DNA of 64,000 bases from Chelonoidis abingdonii. Lineage: Eukaryota; Chordata; Testudines; Testudinidae. The stretch covers positions 137,811,183 through 137,875,182 of the forward strand of contig NC_133772.1 of assembly GCF_003597395.2 (NCBI RefSeq). The letters run 5' to 3'. Positions within the stretch are counted from its first letter, which is position 1, and each line of letters starts with the position of its first letter. Positions 18,725 to 31,535 of this stretch are shown here, one piece after another. A model generated the notes under the pieces. It made no database searches, was not told the origin of the DNA, and saw only the letters and a program-made list of their open reading frames with translations. The translations under genes were made by a program, and so were the position numbers.

Positions 18725-21124
18725 AAGACATTCTTTAAACTTCAGTATCACCCCACACCCTAACACTTCCCTCTGCACTCAGAGGCTTACTGACAGCCAC
18801 CAAGAGTCAGTATCAGCACAAGGGCACAAGGCAGTGATCTCATTCTAATATCACCTTATCGTTTCAGCAGATGTGCTAGCTAATATGCTTAGGAGCACTT
18901 GGCAGTAGTGTCACTGACTGATTTTCAGCCGAGAGGCAAAACCTCAGTCATTCCATAGGCTTTTGGTAAGCAAGCTTGGAGGGAGCTCATCCACCACCAG
19001 TTTTCAGGTCTCTAGCAAACATCACTCTGACATGGGCCTGTTACATGACTCATTCACTGTAAATAGATTAGGGAGACAAATCGGGTGGTCTGCCCATTAT
19101 CCATGATAAAGACGCAGGTTGTGACTGAGTTGAGCTATATCAGTCATCTTTCTTCTATAAAAAGTGCTCTCTCTTTATTCCCCAGCCTGATGCATCATTT
19201 AGTGGGTCTGCACAGTCAGTATTAACATGCACGTTGGGATGACTCAGTGCAAGTTATCCATCCGTTGATAACATATAGCCAAATGCACACACTGCAATGG
19301 GAACATCCAGAAACAGTATTTAAAAGTTTATCTAGATTTTCATTTTTAAAATCAGTTTTTAAACTTGTCAGATTTGAACGTTCATGGGAATATTCTCAGT
19401 GCTCAAGTATTGGATGAGTATAATGGACAGAGCAAGGTACTGGAAGCCATGATACCTGGCTTCTATTTCCAGTTTTGCCATGAGGGAGCAAGATTAAATA
19501 AATAGTTTGCTGATTCAGGAATTTAAACCAAAGTAACAGTGCTGAATTTATAAGCTACGCAGACACACACATGCACGCACACACACACCCTTTGCTCCTC
19601 TCCCTCCTTTGCTGGAGGAGTATAACCTTGTGGGAAAGGCAGGCTCAAGTGCACTTTCCATTTTGTTCTCATGCTGGGGAGGTTGATTGCTGCCTTGAAA
19701 GCTGAAGATGACAGAGTTCAACTGTCTAAGGCCAGCTGTCATGGAAACAGTCTCCTGTGTTCACTAGTCTCAGCTGGTGATTTCCAGAGGATTGTAGCTT
19801 TTGGTGGGAAGTCTTGTTTGTAGATCCTGAGAGAAGCACTCTCTCAGATAGGTTGGGCCAGTTCTGTGGAGGGCTTGGATGATCAGGACCAAGAACATGA
19901 ATCAGACTTCCAGTTTCACTCTGCATTCGAACAGGGAGCAGAGAACCTGGTTAAGGCAAGTTAGAGCAGGTCCAACATGGAGCAGCTATAGGATACATCC
20001 CCCCGCCCCGCCCCCCCAAAAAAAGCACACACCTCCTCCTCTACTTCCTCCAGAAGCGGGGTCTTATTTGTCCTTTTTCCAGCATTTTACTTTGTGCAAA
20101 CTAAGTGCAGTTGACTCTCACGGCAGAATTTTATGAATCTTTTCCTCCCCGCCAAACAACAACAGCTCTGCAGCAGTCTCTCGCCTCAAAGTGCTCCACT
20201 GTGGTCATCTTTGCCTTGTTTCTTAGACAAGAATCTGTCCCTGACCTATCCCACATATGTATTCAGCATGTTAATTGTATTGGTTTATCACCATTGAACT
20301 TTTGTTTCCAAGGTTCCCCCAACCAATATTAGAAAGAAATACCTTAATGTGAGGAGCTAGAGAATTTAAAAATAATCAGTAAAGGAGTCCAAAGCCACCA
20401 TAAAAAAGCCATTGCATTCACCACATCAGAAAGGCAGTTTGGAACATTTGCTTTGGCAAGTATCACTGTTTGGAGTTATGCAAGTTTGCTCGGTGATACA
20501 TACATGACGATGTCCGAGTTTGACTCTGGTCTTCAGAGACACCCCCTCCCTGTAATTGAATGGATGGTGACCAAAGGCTCTGTACATCTGTCTTCATGAG
20601 CAGACAACATCATGTGAGCACCAAAAGCAAAAGATCCACAAATAAAGTTGGCCTGAAAATTCATGTAGGGAGGCGCTGAAAGGCCCTGGAGAAAGGGAAG
20701 AGGCTGGAAGGCCTGAAGTGGGGATTTTTAGCTGCCAGGTCTAGCAAGAAACTAAAAGGCCCAGGAGGCCCTGGGAAGAGTTGAGGAGGCGGCAGAGGGA
20801 GAAAAAAGTGTGGAAGCTCACGGGTGAAACCTGGATGGGCTCTGTGTTTCAGCACCAGCTGGTGAAGCATTATAGGATGCAAAGGAGTTGCAGGTGAAAT
20901 GTGATCCAAGAAGCTCGTCAGAAAGACTAGGTCATGATCTGATCTTCCGATACAAATTACTGGTGCAGGGTGATTGCCTGCCAGGCCAGGGATACAGAGT
21001 ACGTAGTAGTTCCAGAGTCAATGCCAGGAGCTTGTTTCTTTCGGCAACAACCAAATGCCACCCACCTGCTCTGCAGCAGGTACAAGCTCCACTGAGTCAT
21101 GCATGTTTTCAAGCAGCTCCCAGA
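18725..21124. other. unassigned sequence
   Basis: About 2.4 kb without a named repeat. It contains a CA-rich patch at 19561-19590, a C-run at 19999-20020 and a GC-richer stretch at 20660-20800 with repeated AAGGCC/AGGCCC words. None of the frames here has a recognisable domain. Confidence 0.35.
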
Positions 21125-21240
21125 CACGTGGGCTGAGATTTTCCAGCACTACCTAAGGGATTTGGATGCTCAGTTCCTGGTCATTTTAATGGGAATTTTG
21201 TATCCCACTCCCTTAGCTGACTTTGAAAATTCAAATCATG
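21125..21240. repeat. palindromic MITE-like element
   Basis: GAGATTTTCCAGCACTACCT at the left and CTTAGCTGACTTTGAAAATT at the right are imperfect inverted ends; the centre reads TCATTTTAATGGGAATTTTG. Same family as 12931-13025. Confidence 0.5.
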
Positions 21241-24200
21241 AAAGCTAAATGGTTTCATTGTGTGCCACTTTCTGAAGTGCAAGTCATCAGACAGCTTGAA
21301 GACATTTATCTTCATCCTCAATCAAAGTGTAACTCTAGAAGCCAGAAGTTGTTCTAACATGCAAAGCTGAAACTCAGAGACCCAGATAAGTTTCAGCTAA
21401 TACCCTGAACTTCAGAAAAGCCAGTCTTATTTAAACCGAACGATGCTTTTAAAGGTTTGCTCATTATTGTACTGTCTTTTAGCATTGCTGTCATAGAATT
21501 TCAGTGCCACTGCTCTCCTAGCCACTCCCTCCTGCAAGTCTTTGTGCCATATAATCCCTTGTATTAGCCCGGCTTTCTTTCTGCCTTTGAATTCATCTTT
21601 TCCTGCAGTTGGAGCTGCAACATCTTAACCTTGGAAGGGCAAATCATTCGGAGACGTGCTCAGGAATGTATCCAAACAGCTCTTGTTACAAAATCAGTGC
21701 AACTCATTCAGTAAAATCCCTATATGCTGCCTGGAAAACATGCCTTGCGAATGCTTTCACCCAGTAACATCATATTACCACCTTTGTGTCTCTTTCTAGG
21801 GGCTCCTGTCAAAGCAGCAGATTCTCTGGCTAATTTGTTTATTGCCTTTGCTAAATTGGTTTCCTCCACTCTAGACCTCAGGACCTTCTGTGATTCTGTC
21901 GCCGAGCTTGTTCAGACCGGTTATGTTCTTTCATATGCTGAAAGGGAATCAATCAGTAGTAGGAGGCCACAGAGCCAGAAACAGTCTTTAAATTAAAAAC
22001 ACCCAGAGCCCTATCCCACAACCGATACTTTCCTTGAGCATGAACAAGGACCACTTGTGGGGGTACAGGCTGCAGGATCTGGCCCTGAAGGCCGATGAAC
22101 CATGGAACATTGCTGATTAATGCAGGCCTCAGAATGCTACAAGCTGGGGGCCTGGTCCTCCAAACTCTTCATAACTAGACCAGTGAGGAGTAGCTGCATG
22201 AGAGAGAGCTGCAGAATCATATACCATCATATCCAGGGTAAACCTATGAAACCTGAGATGGACAGCAAACCTGGACCGGATTAAGAGAGAACACTCCAAG
22301 CCATTTGGGACTAGATTGTGGGTTGGATTTCATGTCCTCACGTGGAACTAATAGTATAAGAACCAACTGAACCCCCCTGAAAAGGCACACAAGAGTAAGC
22401 AAGCATACAGAGCCTGCTTACCTCCCCCCACTAACACCCCCAACACTCAGGAACTGGTGGCTGAAGTCGTCTTGGGAACAGATAAAGTCATGATGGCCAG
22501 CATAGGGAGCGGGGGTGCTGGCATAGGTAAAAATAAGATCACATGCTGTGCCAAAGTATACACACTGAGGTTAGTACAGGGACCTCAGTTCCCTGTAGCC
22601 TGTGCAAGGGATTAAAGGGGGAAATTTTCCTTCCCCTCTAGTCCCATAGTCCAAGCCACAATCTAGCTTTACATGTCTTTTGGTGTGCGTCCTTCTGAAA
22701 CACATTTATTTTTAATCACGAGAAAAACTTAGCTAGCTAGACAAGGAAAAGGCTAAAAGCAGACTGGTTTTACTTATACAAAACCAGAAGTACCCTGCAA
22801 GTGTATTGTCAGGTAGCAATAAGATGACCTTCATCGCAGCTTGGAGGCATGCAATAAAAGTATATTTTAAGTGCCTTGGCTGCCCCAAATAACTCTACTG
22901 CAATTAGATGTATATATTATAACATCATGCGGGTGTGGTAATTATCACCCTTTGCAACAGGAGGATATTTATACAGGTCTGAAATTACATCTTAGGGAAA
23001 CCTCATTGAGAGGGTTGTTTGTTTGTTTGTTTGTTTTTTTAAAGAAACCAAGATGGGGGTGGGGATTACATTTCTATTTTATTAAGGGAATTGTCCCAAA
23101 CAAACATTGAAAAAGCTGCATCATATATTGTATCAGACTTGAAGTTTGTAAATGTTATTGTGTGTGTGTCAATTTTTAAGTCACACCAGAATTTGTCCAT
23201 GGTATTCTTAAATATTCCTCCACTCAAGTCTGTGAGGTCTGACTCTTTCCTCTAGAGAAACATTTAGGGATCCCCTAGGTGTGTCCGAGGCACATCGCCT
23301 CACAGCGCTATTCCTAGGGTGGGGCAAAACAGACACCATTCTTTGCCAAAGGCTGTGCCAATAGTCCGGATTTATACCAATAGATGGCCCGGGTGGATTT
23401 ATGCCTGCGTAAGTGAGCTCAGAATCAGGCCCTTCAAATACCATTGGAAATCTGTTTCAGTACAGATTTTATCTGTGAACACTTCTTCAGTGTGTGGGCA
23501 GTCATGTGTCCAGCTAAAGAGAACATTTAATAGTCATGGGCTACTCTTGCCAAGGATCTCTCTCATCTACTTGTCTTTTCAATCCCTAACCTTTAGCCTT
23601 GCTTTCCTTTCTTATAAACAGCTGACGCTATAATCTACCCTCCTCATTGCTTAAGAATTAAGCTACAGCATAAACAACTCCTCAAAAGGTAGCTATCAGA
23701 GGATCCAGCTTTTCCTGTATTGTGTTTTTTTGGGATTCTTCTTCCCCAACTCCCTCCCATCTTAAAAAGCAGTTCTGTGGTGAGAGTCCATCTTCCTTAG
23801 GACATGGGAAAATCAAAAATCACTTGCTTGCAGAAGTAAGAGCCACTGCAGCTCTTTTCAATGAGACAGCACTTTTATTATTCTGTCAGATATTTGCAGC
23901 TTGTCTATTATATTCACAGCAGATTGGTCAATCTCTATAAAAAAAAAAAGTCACAAGTTCCATATCTATTGTTCTAAACTTGGGCAGTTTGCTTTCCCAA
24001 TTGCCATTTCACTTCAGCTTCATTTCCTTATTTGATAGATAGCAATTGTAGTTGTCCTTTGCACAGATTTTTTTTTTTAAGTTTTCCAAAGTTACTTTAG
24101 AAGGCAGAGCACGTTCATTACTCCTGTTTTTCTTAGTTGTATTAATGAATGATTTCATAACGCCATCTTGAATATCCATCTATTGACAGCTGCAGTCTCA

Positions 24201-25194
24201 TTTGGACACAGCAGGTCTGTAGTAATACAGGACAATGAGAGGTCTGGAACTCAGGATTATAATTGTTTCTTCCTTGGGTGGTGCCTCAGTTTGCCCCCTA
24301 TTTGTTCATCTTTTCAGAGTATTCACTGTTCCAGAATGGCTTGCTGAAACAAGTCTACCAGCTAAGCTACTACAGTATGTGTAACTCAACAGCCTTTGAG
24401 TCAATACCCACCAGTGCTAGTGGGGCCGTAGACGGCATTTCTCAAGTTGTTACTAAACAGGTCAATAAAGCCACCACCTCCTTCACATCCCTTCTCCAGA
24501 TCCACTTCTATTGCAATGGCTACAGGATTGAGCCAACTGGAAATTGCCAGATAGAGGGCCAATCTACAATTTGTCAATTACACAACAGATCATCCATTGG
24601 TGTGAATCAGCATCACTCCATAGAAAGCAAATGGAGCTGTGTCACACTAACTATTGGGTACCAGGCTGAACCAGAGGAGGGGGTGGGGGGGGGAATTATC
24701 GCACATCAGCCTATCGCATGGTTCTTATGCATTCCTCTGAAGCAGCTGCTATTAGCTGCTGTCCACGTGGACCACGGGCCTCATCCAGTCTGGCAATTCT
24801 TATAGCAGTTTAACACCAGCTGAGGCTCTGGCCCCAAATTTGAAAAGTGAGAAAAGGTTACAGATGTAGGGAAAGTAAAGGAAAGGAACATATTTGTTAG
24901 TCTGAAAGAGTTTCAAATTGTAAATACAAAGAAAATAAAACCAAAGAAAGCCACTAAAAAAAAAATCCAAATCCTCAAACTAAGCACACTTCCCCACCAC
25001 ACACTAACTTCACTGCCAAAAAGGTAACAGAAAAGTTACAATTTCCAATTGTGTTTGAAGGCTGTTGGAATCAAACAGCTCTACACCTTGGGACCAAAAC
25101 CTCCAGATCCCTTTTACACTAGTAATGGTTGAATCAGGCTTCTGCAGTGACTCACTGATCAGTGGCTACTCTTGATAACATAGCTAGAGTTGAT
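21241..25194. other. unassigned sequence
   Basis: Nearly 4 kb in which I recognise little. A GTTT microsatellite lies at 23017-23040, a short palindrome-like piece at 23368-23433 (TTTATACCAATAGATGG to CTCAGAATCAGGCCC), and a probable fragment of a palindromic element near 24805-24835 (AACACCAGCTGAGGCTCTGG). The 180-residue frame at 24263-24805 has no domain signature. Confidence 0.35.
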
Positions 25195-25612
25195 CTAACC
25201 CACCTGGATTATTTTGACAAAACGTTTCAAAGCTCATTTTCCACTGACATTTTTTAGTTTTCACAAAGAGACACAACAACAACAAACACAACCACACATA
25301 CAGACAAGCCTTGAAAACTGGAAGATTTTGGCCAAAAATGGGAGCTCAGGTGTCCAATGGAAGTTGTAGATTGCTCTTTCTTGTCTGTAGGCCAAAATTC
25401 CTAGCTGAATTACATCTCCCATAACGTAGCAGAGGCTTCCCTTTTGGGGAAGAGTAGTTGTGCCACATGGAACCCGCATCTGTGACAGCAACATTAAAGC
25501 TAGCTGAAAATCAAACTGCTTTTGGCCAAAAAAAAAAAAAAAAAAAAGTTGAAAATTTCCACTGAAAATTTCCCTGCAGCCGGGGGAGTGGGGTGGAAAC
25601 CTGACCATCTCT
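25195..25612. mobile_element. TIR DNA element with AAAATTT-rich ends
   Basis: A-rich/T-rich flanks (ACAAAACGTTTCAAAGCTC on the left and GAAAATTTCCCTGCAGCC on the right) surround a centre with ACATCTCCCATAACGTAGC; the right end reads GACCATCTCT. The same combination, an ACTACA-like central word between AAAATTT-rich arms and an end close to GACCAGCTCT, occurs at 56888-57577 and partly at 28330-28830. The left boundary is uncertain. A poly(A) run of about 19 lies at 25529-25547. Confidence 0.5.
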
Positions 25613-26396
25613 AAAAATAAGAAAAATTAAAGACTGAGTTAGAGTGGGAAGCTCCTGCTAGTATAATCCTCATAGGAAACCCTGGGATGGAAGGACTTAT
25701 TTTTTTAATACTATTTGCCAGCTGCTAACTAAGCCTAAGGTCAACTTTCTTACTTGAGCCTTCTGTAATGGCTAGGCATTTCCTATTCATGACATATGTG
25801 TGTACTTAATATAGCACTGCCACGGTACACCAGTTACACGTAGGAAATTTCTGTCTGTATAGCGCAAGAAAGATATAAAGTCCTTGTAGTAAGACCTGGG
25901 TCCTGAAACCTTGCATCAATATGCTGATGTCACACAGTTACCACCACAATATTAAACCTTTGAACTACAGGGCTGTATTCCCCCCCCACCCCTCTACTAG
26001 AAGTCTTCAGACACTGACAAAAGCTGCTTTTTTAGGCTTATCCTAACTTAGCTGGTGGCGCTGTGCATTATTTTTTCAAGTTAGTGGCAGATGAATCCCA
26101 GAAGGTGAGTCTGGATCAGGAGCATTCAGAAGTTAGGATGCTTTTTCCATCTCTCTGGTCTGCAAGTCTCCCAAGAATGGGCTCGCATGCATGATTTATG
26201 GCACTTTCTGATTTTCAGTAGGCAGGAGGTACTGCAGGATCAGCCTCTTTCAAAGCATTTTGGCACTGCCAGCTTGGGTTACCAGGCCAGGGGGGGGGTG
26301 AAAATGAAAAACAAGTGACAAGCTTTTAAAACACAAAATAACTAATAGTAGCCAAGCACTGACAATCCACTTCCCAAAGGATTCATAGTATATGGG

Positions 26397-26487
26397 TTTG
26401 ATCCAGCAAGATGCTGAGCTCCTTTGACTCCCACTGATGTCCATGGGAGATGAATGTATTTAGCACTCTGTTGGATCAGGCCCTGAA
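26397..26487. repeat. palindromic MITE-like element (GGGCCTGATCC type)
   Basis: GGTTTGATCCAGCAAGATGC at the left pairs with CTGTTGGATCAGGCCC at the right around CCACTGATGTCCATGGGAG. Confidence 0.55.
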
Positions 26488-26949
26488 AGATTCTGCTTGG
26501 TCAGGTTTTAGGGCAGGGGATGGATTAAGGTTTGGAATGGTTCTTATTTTACTCAAGCTGGTTCTACCCACCCCTGCTTTTCATACTCTCATGGTTAATC
26601 AGGAAGCAACTATTGACCTTCAGCTCCTGTTGACTTCAGCAGTTGGCGATGTGGTATTCAGTACCTAGCAGGTTACACCCATGTTACTTGGAGGTCTCAG
26701 CAGTACGGAGCAAAGTGCTCCTGAATGGGCTCTGATCTCTGCCCCTCCACCTGTGCATTACATCTCCTGTATGCTCCTGGAAGGGAAGACGTGATGTGCA
26801 ACCAATGGGAGCTGAGAATGCTCAGTGCTTCCCAGCAGGCACTCAGCACTGAGCAAGATTGGATCCTAGAGGGGTTCACGTTATTTCTGTTCAACATTGA
26901 CTTAACTGCAGAACACCATTATGCATAATCAGGACATGCCCTACTATGG

Positions 26950-27035
26950 CCAGATCATTAGATGGTGCAAATTGGCATAGTTCCACTGCAGTCAATGGAG
27001 CTACACTGATTTATACCAGCAAAGACTGGCCCAAG
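26950..27035. repeat. palindromic MITE-like element (GGCCAGATCCTCAGCTGGTG type)
   Basis: GGCCAGATCATTAGATGGTG and TTTATACCAGCAAAGACTGG are inverted ends, with CATAGTTCCACTGCAGTCAA and TGGAGCTACACTGA in the middle, giving near-complete two-fold symmetry. Other members are at 33715-33775, 47290-47400, 54948-55018 and 60785-60915. Confidence 0.65.
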
Positions 27036-28329
27036 GCCCCATATTGTGCTTTGTCTTCTCCTGAGTTAACATGACAGTAGCCTAGTTTTTCTACATTACA
27101 ATATTTTCAGAGACATCCATTCCATGGGATTGTGCAGTTCCATTAACTGTGCAAAATGTAGCTTGCAAGCAAGTGAACTGCAAAAATAACCCCTTTGACA
27201 GGAGAGAATAGGTAGGTGGGGATGTGGGAGTTCAGGAAACAGGTATTCTTCATCCGCCCTGTGCAGCAGAAAATAGATATTAAAGTTTTAAAAATACGTG
27301 GGAATATGGTTCTTCCTTGCATTGAGCAAAGAGGAAACCAGTCATGGTTGGAAAAACACTCAGAGGATGGTGGCTGTCCTTCTGCAGGAATAATTATTGA
27401 TATCCCCTGCCATTACTGAAAGCACAAAGTTTACACATTATATAAATAATATTTTATGTATTCTAAATCATTGGATTTACTCCAGGTACAGGTTATTAAC
27501 CAAGCAGATGATGTCTAAAGATTGAAAATGGACTCTCTTCAATTCTCACACACACATATAAAATTAAGAGATTAATGAGACAGAAAGCAGTTTTGCATTT
27601 TGGGGTCCTCTGTCCTGAGAGTTACCCCTGGGAGTGCAGGGAGCTGTCAAGTTTTTGTAGCTGAAATTTTATAATTCATAAAATATAAACAAAATTCAGC
27701 AGTAAGCATGAGGTGACAGGAGACAGAATTTTGCATTATATGTATAGGAACTGAGGGGGGGGACCCACTAAACACCAGAAGTTGTGATCAACAGTTGCTT
27801 GCATCTTGAAATAGGAAGTCAAAATATCAAAATTTTCTGCACACAGTTCTGAAGAATTGATGTAGAAAAATTTTAATATTTGATAAAACATGTTAACATT
27901 CTCAGAAACATTCCTTTGAATCAGTTCAACATTAAACTTAGGTTTGAAAGGATTAGATTTTAAATTGGTAAACACTGCTTTCACTGTATACACAATACCA
28001 GACAAAAAATTTCCTTTGGTAATTGAAATCTACAGCTAGGCAAAGAATGAAAAGTGCTGCTTGAGAAGTTAGAGTCTGATTTAAGGATATTTACTTTGTA
28101 TATTTTGACAGGTGATGCTGACAATTTGTGTTTTAGTGGTTAAAGCTTTAATGTTTTGAATTTCAATATTAAAGTTAAATTGTCTAACACTCCCATAATT
28201 TCCCACAATTGTGAAAATGTAATTAAAACAAACATTGATAACCATCAAAATTATATAAAAAAAATCAAATTCTGCCAAACCTAATCAAGCTGCATCTACC
28301 CCCTCGTGCCTTTTGAGAGTTGTCACTCA
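27036..28329. other. unassigned AT-rich sequence
   Basis: AT-rich with no coding frame of interest; the 27736-28278 part is very AT-rich. No terminal repeats or SINE motifs seen. Confidence 0.4.
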
Positions 28330-28830
28330 AATGCTTCATTCTCATTCTTTCCTACAGGCCAGGATTCCTGGACAGACTATAGCTACCAGGATGTACCCAT
28401 GGGTGACTCCCATGAGGCTCCACACAGCTCAGAGCGGAAACCATGGTATATCATAAGAGATGTAGTGTGGCACTGCAGCACCATTGGCAGATAGAGTTTA
28501 ATGCTGAGCTGACTCTGAATAGGTTTCAGTTCAAACAAACAAATAGGTCAGTTTGACCCAAATCAAAACTTTTTTTTGGCTGAAATTTTCCAGTTTTCCA
28601 AAAATCTAAAAGTTTCCCCCAGAAAACTTCAGGTTTTTAGAAGCTATTTTCCACTGGGGATAAATGAAATCATTTTGATGGAAAATGAGACCAGCTATTA
28701 CACGTACACTACATACTTTAATGAGAAAGTTCTCATTTTCATCAGAAGTCATTTCTCGTCCAAAATAAAACCACTGCTAAATTTTCAGCCAACTCTATTC
28801 CAGATCCTTCAGACCAACTCTCCCTTATAG
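28330..28830. mobile_element. probable TIR DNA element, related to 25195-25612 and 56888-57577
   Basis: The right part carries TTTGGCTGAAATTTTCCAGT, TTTAGAAGCTATTTTCCACT and TTTTGATGGAAAATGAGACC, matching the AAAATTTTCC-rich arms of the other two copies. The left part (28340-28500, CCATGGGTGACTCCCATGAG and GAGATGTAGTGTGGCACTGC) resembles their central word. The boundaries are not resolved. Confidence 0.4.
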
Positions 28831-29419
28831 AATTTGTACAAAATCTGAAAGGACAGAAAAGAAATTGATGTTTCAAAGAGTCAGGTCAGAGAGTCAGCAA
28901 ACCCAACTCTCTGTACAATCAGCACCAGCTGTCACCCTATTGAACTCCCCACTTTAATTGTTCACAGGAGAATGCATCTATACTGTAAAAATCTACCCAG
29001 ACACCTACTCTTAAACCTCCCTTAGGACTTTCAAACGAAAGTCAAGTTCCCCTTTAGGCTGTTAAAAAGTTGTTCTTAAAAGGTCTCCAAAAATACAAAA
29101 AGCAGAAAGGAAAGAGAACGGGGGGCAGGAGGGGAGAAATATGGACTGACAAGAGCACCATTCTCACTAGGGCTTTTGAAATAGTGCACAACATTCAAAA
29201 GGCTCTAATGTTAACATTCCTACTCAATCCACGGCAAACTAGTCAAATCTAAATTTATCAAATTTCACATGCAAAGGAATATGGTCAAGTACTAAAATTA
29301 GTCCCACATGAAAACAGTTAGTGGGGAATCCCTTCCAAATTCTACATTTCTCTTCTCTCGCCTTTAAAGAGGTTACTCTCACCCTAATACCTAGCTCTTA
29401 CACAGCACACCATTCATCA

Positions 29420-29600
29420 GTGGTTCTCAAAGCACTTTACAAAGGATGGTCACTATCATTATCCGCATTTTTACAAATGGGGAAACTTCGGCAAGCCACT
29501 TCACCTGTCTGTGCCTCACGTCACCCAGCATGCCAATGGCCGAAGCAGGAATAGAAGCCAGGTCTCCTGACTCCCAGTCCAGTGCTCTAGCCACTAGTAA
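29420..29600 (-). mobile_element. MIR-like SINE
   Basis: TCTCAAAGCACTTTACAAAG, TTATCCGCATTTTTACAAAT, GGGGAAACTTCGGCAAG and GGTCTCCTGACTCCCAGTCC, in the order of a reverse-complemented MIR with its tRNA-like head on the right. Confidence 0.65.
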
Positions 29601-29739
29601 AATCTCAACTGCCATATTTACGTAGGCTCTGCTAAACGCAAACGCTCTGGATTCCTGGGCTCTAACACAGCAGGTAACTCGAGTTTGATTTTCCAAAAGA
29701 TGCTGAGTGGTCTACCGGGCAATGCATTTCAGCATGAGG

Positions 29740-29850
29740 CCAGGTTTGTAGAGGTATTTAGGTGTCTGAAGGCACAGGCGGTTTGGAAAATCTCACCAGG
29801 TGCCTCTCTGCTTCTTCAGTCACCTAAATAGCTTTGGAAATCTGGCCCTA
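29740..29850. repeat. palindromic MITE-like element
   Basis: AGAGGTATTTAGGTGTCTGA and TCAGTCACCTAAATAGCTTT form inverted ends. Low similarity to 12931-13025. Confidence 0.4.
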
Positions 29851-29860
29851 TGTGTTTAAC

Positions 29861-29955
29861 TTTAGGCCTGTGACTCCATTCAAGTCAGTGAGACTGGTCG
29901 CATGCTTAAAGCTAAGCACAAGCTTAACTGCTTTGCTGGACTGGGGCCAGAGTGC
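29861..29955. repeat. palindromic MITE-like element
   Basis: GACTCCATTCAAGTCAGTGA, GCATGCTTAAAGCTAAGCAC and ACTGCTTTGCTGGACTGGGG are shared with 15180-15270. Confidence 0.5.
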
Positions 29956-31389
29956 CCAGCAGGACTGAGGCCCTAACGAATAAATAATTAAACCTCTAGT
30001 GAAACCAGCAATCGTTGGTTTATTTACACACATTCTGTTGTGAAGCAAAAGCATTGCAGCCTGACATTTTTGTGGTAGTTAACGGCAGTTTGTGAAAATT
30101 CACCTGCATTTGAACTGAACGTATATAAACACCTGTCCAATGGATATTGGATACCTTATTATTGATAAACTAGGTACAGATAAAGTGTATAAACCACATC
30201 GTTCTAGTTCATTTAGCATCGTACTTGTAGGGCTTGAGATTTCATGGTTTTAATATATTCCCTGACTTGTACTGGGCCTCAGGACAGTAATGGCACAGAT
30301 CTGCGGATGAGAATACCTACTTGCAATATAGGCTACACTGATTTATAATGAATATAGCAACTTGGAATGCAAAGTGAATTTAATAATCCAAAGAAGTCAT
30401 TGAGTTATAGATTATCTGGGTAAACTGAGCACAGAAATTGCTGAAAGCCACCCATTTAATTTTGTAAGGACAGCCATAAACTGAAAATGGAATGGGTAGC
30501 ATGGTAATAAGTCTCAGAACATGAACATGCTCCTCTAGAGAGGGGCCACTAGAGCGTATTGGTTAGAAAACGTGCCAAAGACATTTTAAAAAAATGTTTG
30601 GTGGTAAATGTGGATGTAGATGCATCTTTGTGTAAATTAGAAGCAACGGAGTAAGGGTCAAGTCTAGCGACATCACTTATACCCGTAAGTAGTTCCAGCT
30701 AATTCTACCCCCCCTGTTTGTAAGCTCCCTATTCATCCCACTGGCTTTCCTCATGTAAATAAGCATTGAAGGATCAGGAGGATCTCAGGCTGAAAAGCCA
30801 TCTGTGGGAGGATTTGCTTACCACTTTAAAAAAAAAAAATCATATCTATCTTGGGCACCAGTGCAAATCCCTATCTCCATAGGCTTCAAATACCGGTTGC
30901 TCCTTTGTAGGTCCTGTGCACCCCATCCCCAGGTCGGCTAGCACTCGATCCTGCAGATTCTATCCCCCAGTAGCATGCCCAGCACAGAGTTCTGTATTGT
31001 GTGGCAATACTCATCAGTGCTGCAGCCTCAGCTCAACTGCAAGGCTCCATCCTCAGCTCTTTCCATGCTTGAAAATGCAGTAAGTCACAGACATACATTT
31101 CCCCTCATTTGGCTGTCACAACATTTCACAGAAACATGCACCCAGGTCTGGAGTTTTGACTTCAGCTCGGGTTGTGTCTGACTAAGGGCTGCAGGATCCA
31201 GATCTATACTTGAAATAGCATGTACAGTGCTTAATCCAGTTCTATAAATACTTAGCTATTCCCAGCAGAGGGAATATCCTTGCTCATGTCCTTCCGGATG
31301 CTAGTGTATGAAATAAACTGAGAAGCCTTGCTAATTTCAAGTTAACCTGGGGTAGAGGAGAGAGAACGGAGGGCAGGGAAATCAACAAG
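29956..31389. other. unassigned sequence
   Basis: No coding frame or repeat boundary recognised. A poly(A) tract of about 12 lies at 30828-30839. Confidence 0.4.
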
Positions 31390-31535
31390 CCTGAAAAGGT
31401 AAGGTGCTAACATCTCCTGAGAGATACTGAATGCCCTCAATTCCCATTGAAGTCAATGGCAGTTGGCAGCACACACTCACTGTAAAGATATAGGTGCTAA
31501 TTTCCTCTCAGAAGGCACCCAGCACCTTGCTGGGC
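31390..31535. repeat. palindromic MITE-like element (GGTGCTGAGCACC type)
   Basis: AGGTGCTAACATCTCCTGAG, CAATTCCCATTGAAGTCAAT and CACCCAGCACCTTGCTGGGC outline an imperfect palindrome. A related copy is at 40285-40425. Confidence 0.45.

Noticed and set aside
21780..21960. Possible exon with a pyrimidine-rich tract and AG before GGGCTCCTGTC
   Set aside because: A good acceptor-like site alone is common by chance; the translation has no domain and no partner exon is visible.
24263..24805. 180-codon plus-strand open frame
   Set aside because: One of the longer frames but with no domain, low complexity in parts, and overlap with repeat-like sequence near its end. No splice context or homologous pattern recognised.
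28340..28500. Exon-like stretch after TTTCCTACAG
   Set aside because: It resembles the central part of a TIR element that recurs at 25195 and 56888, so a repeat explains it better.
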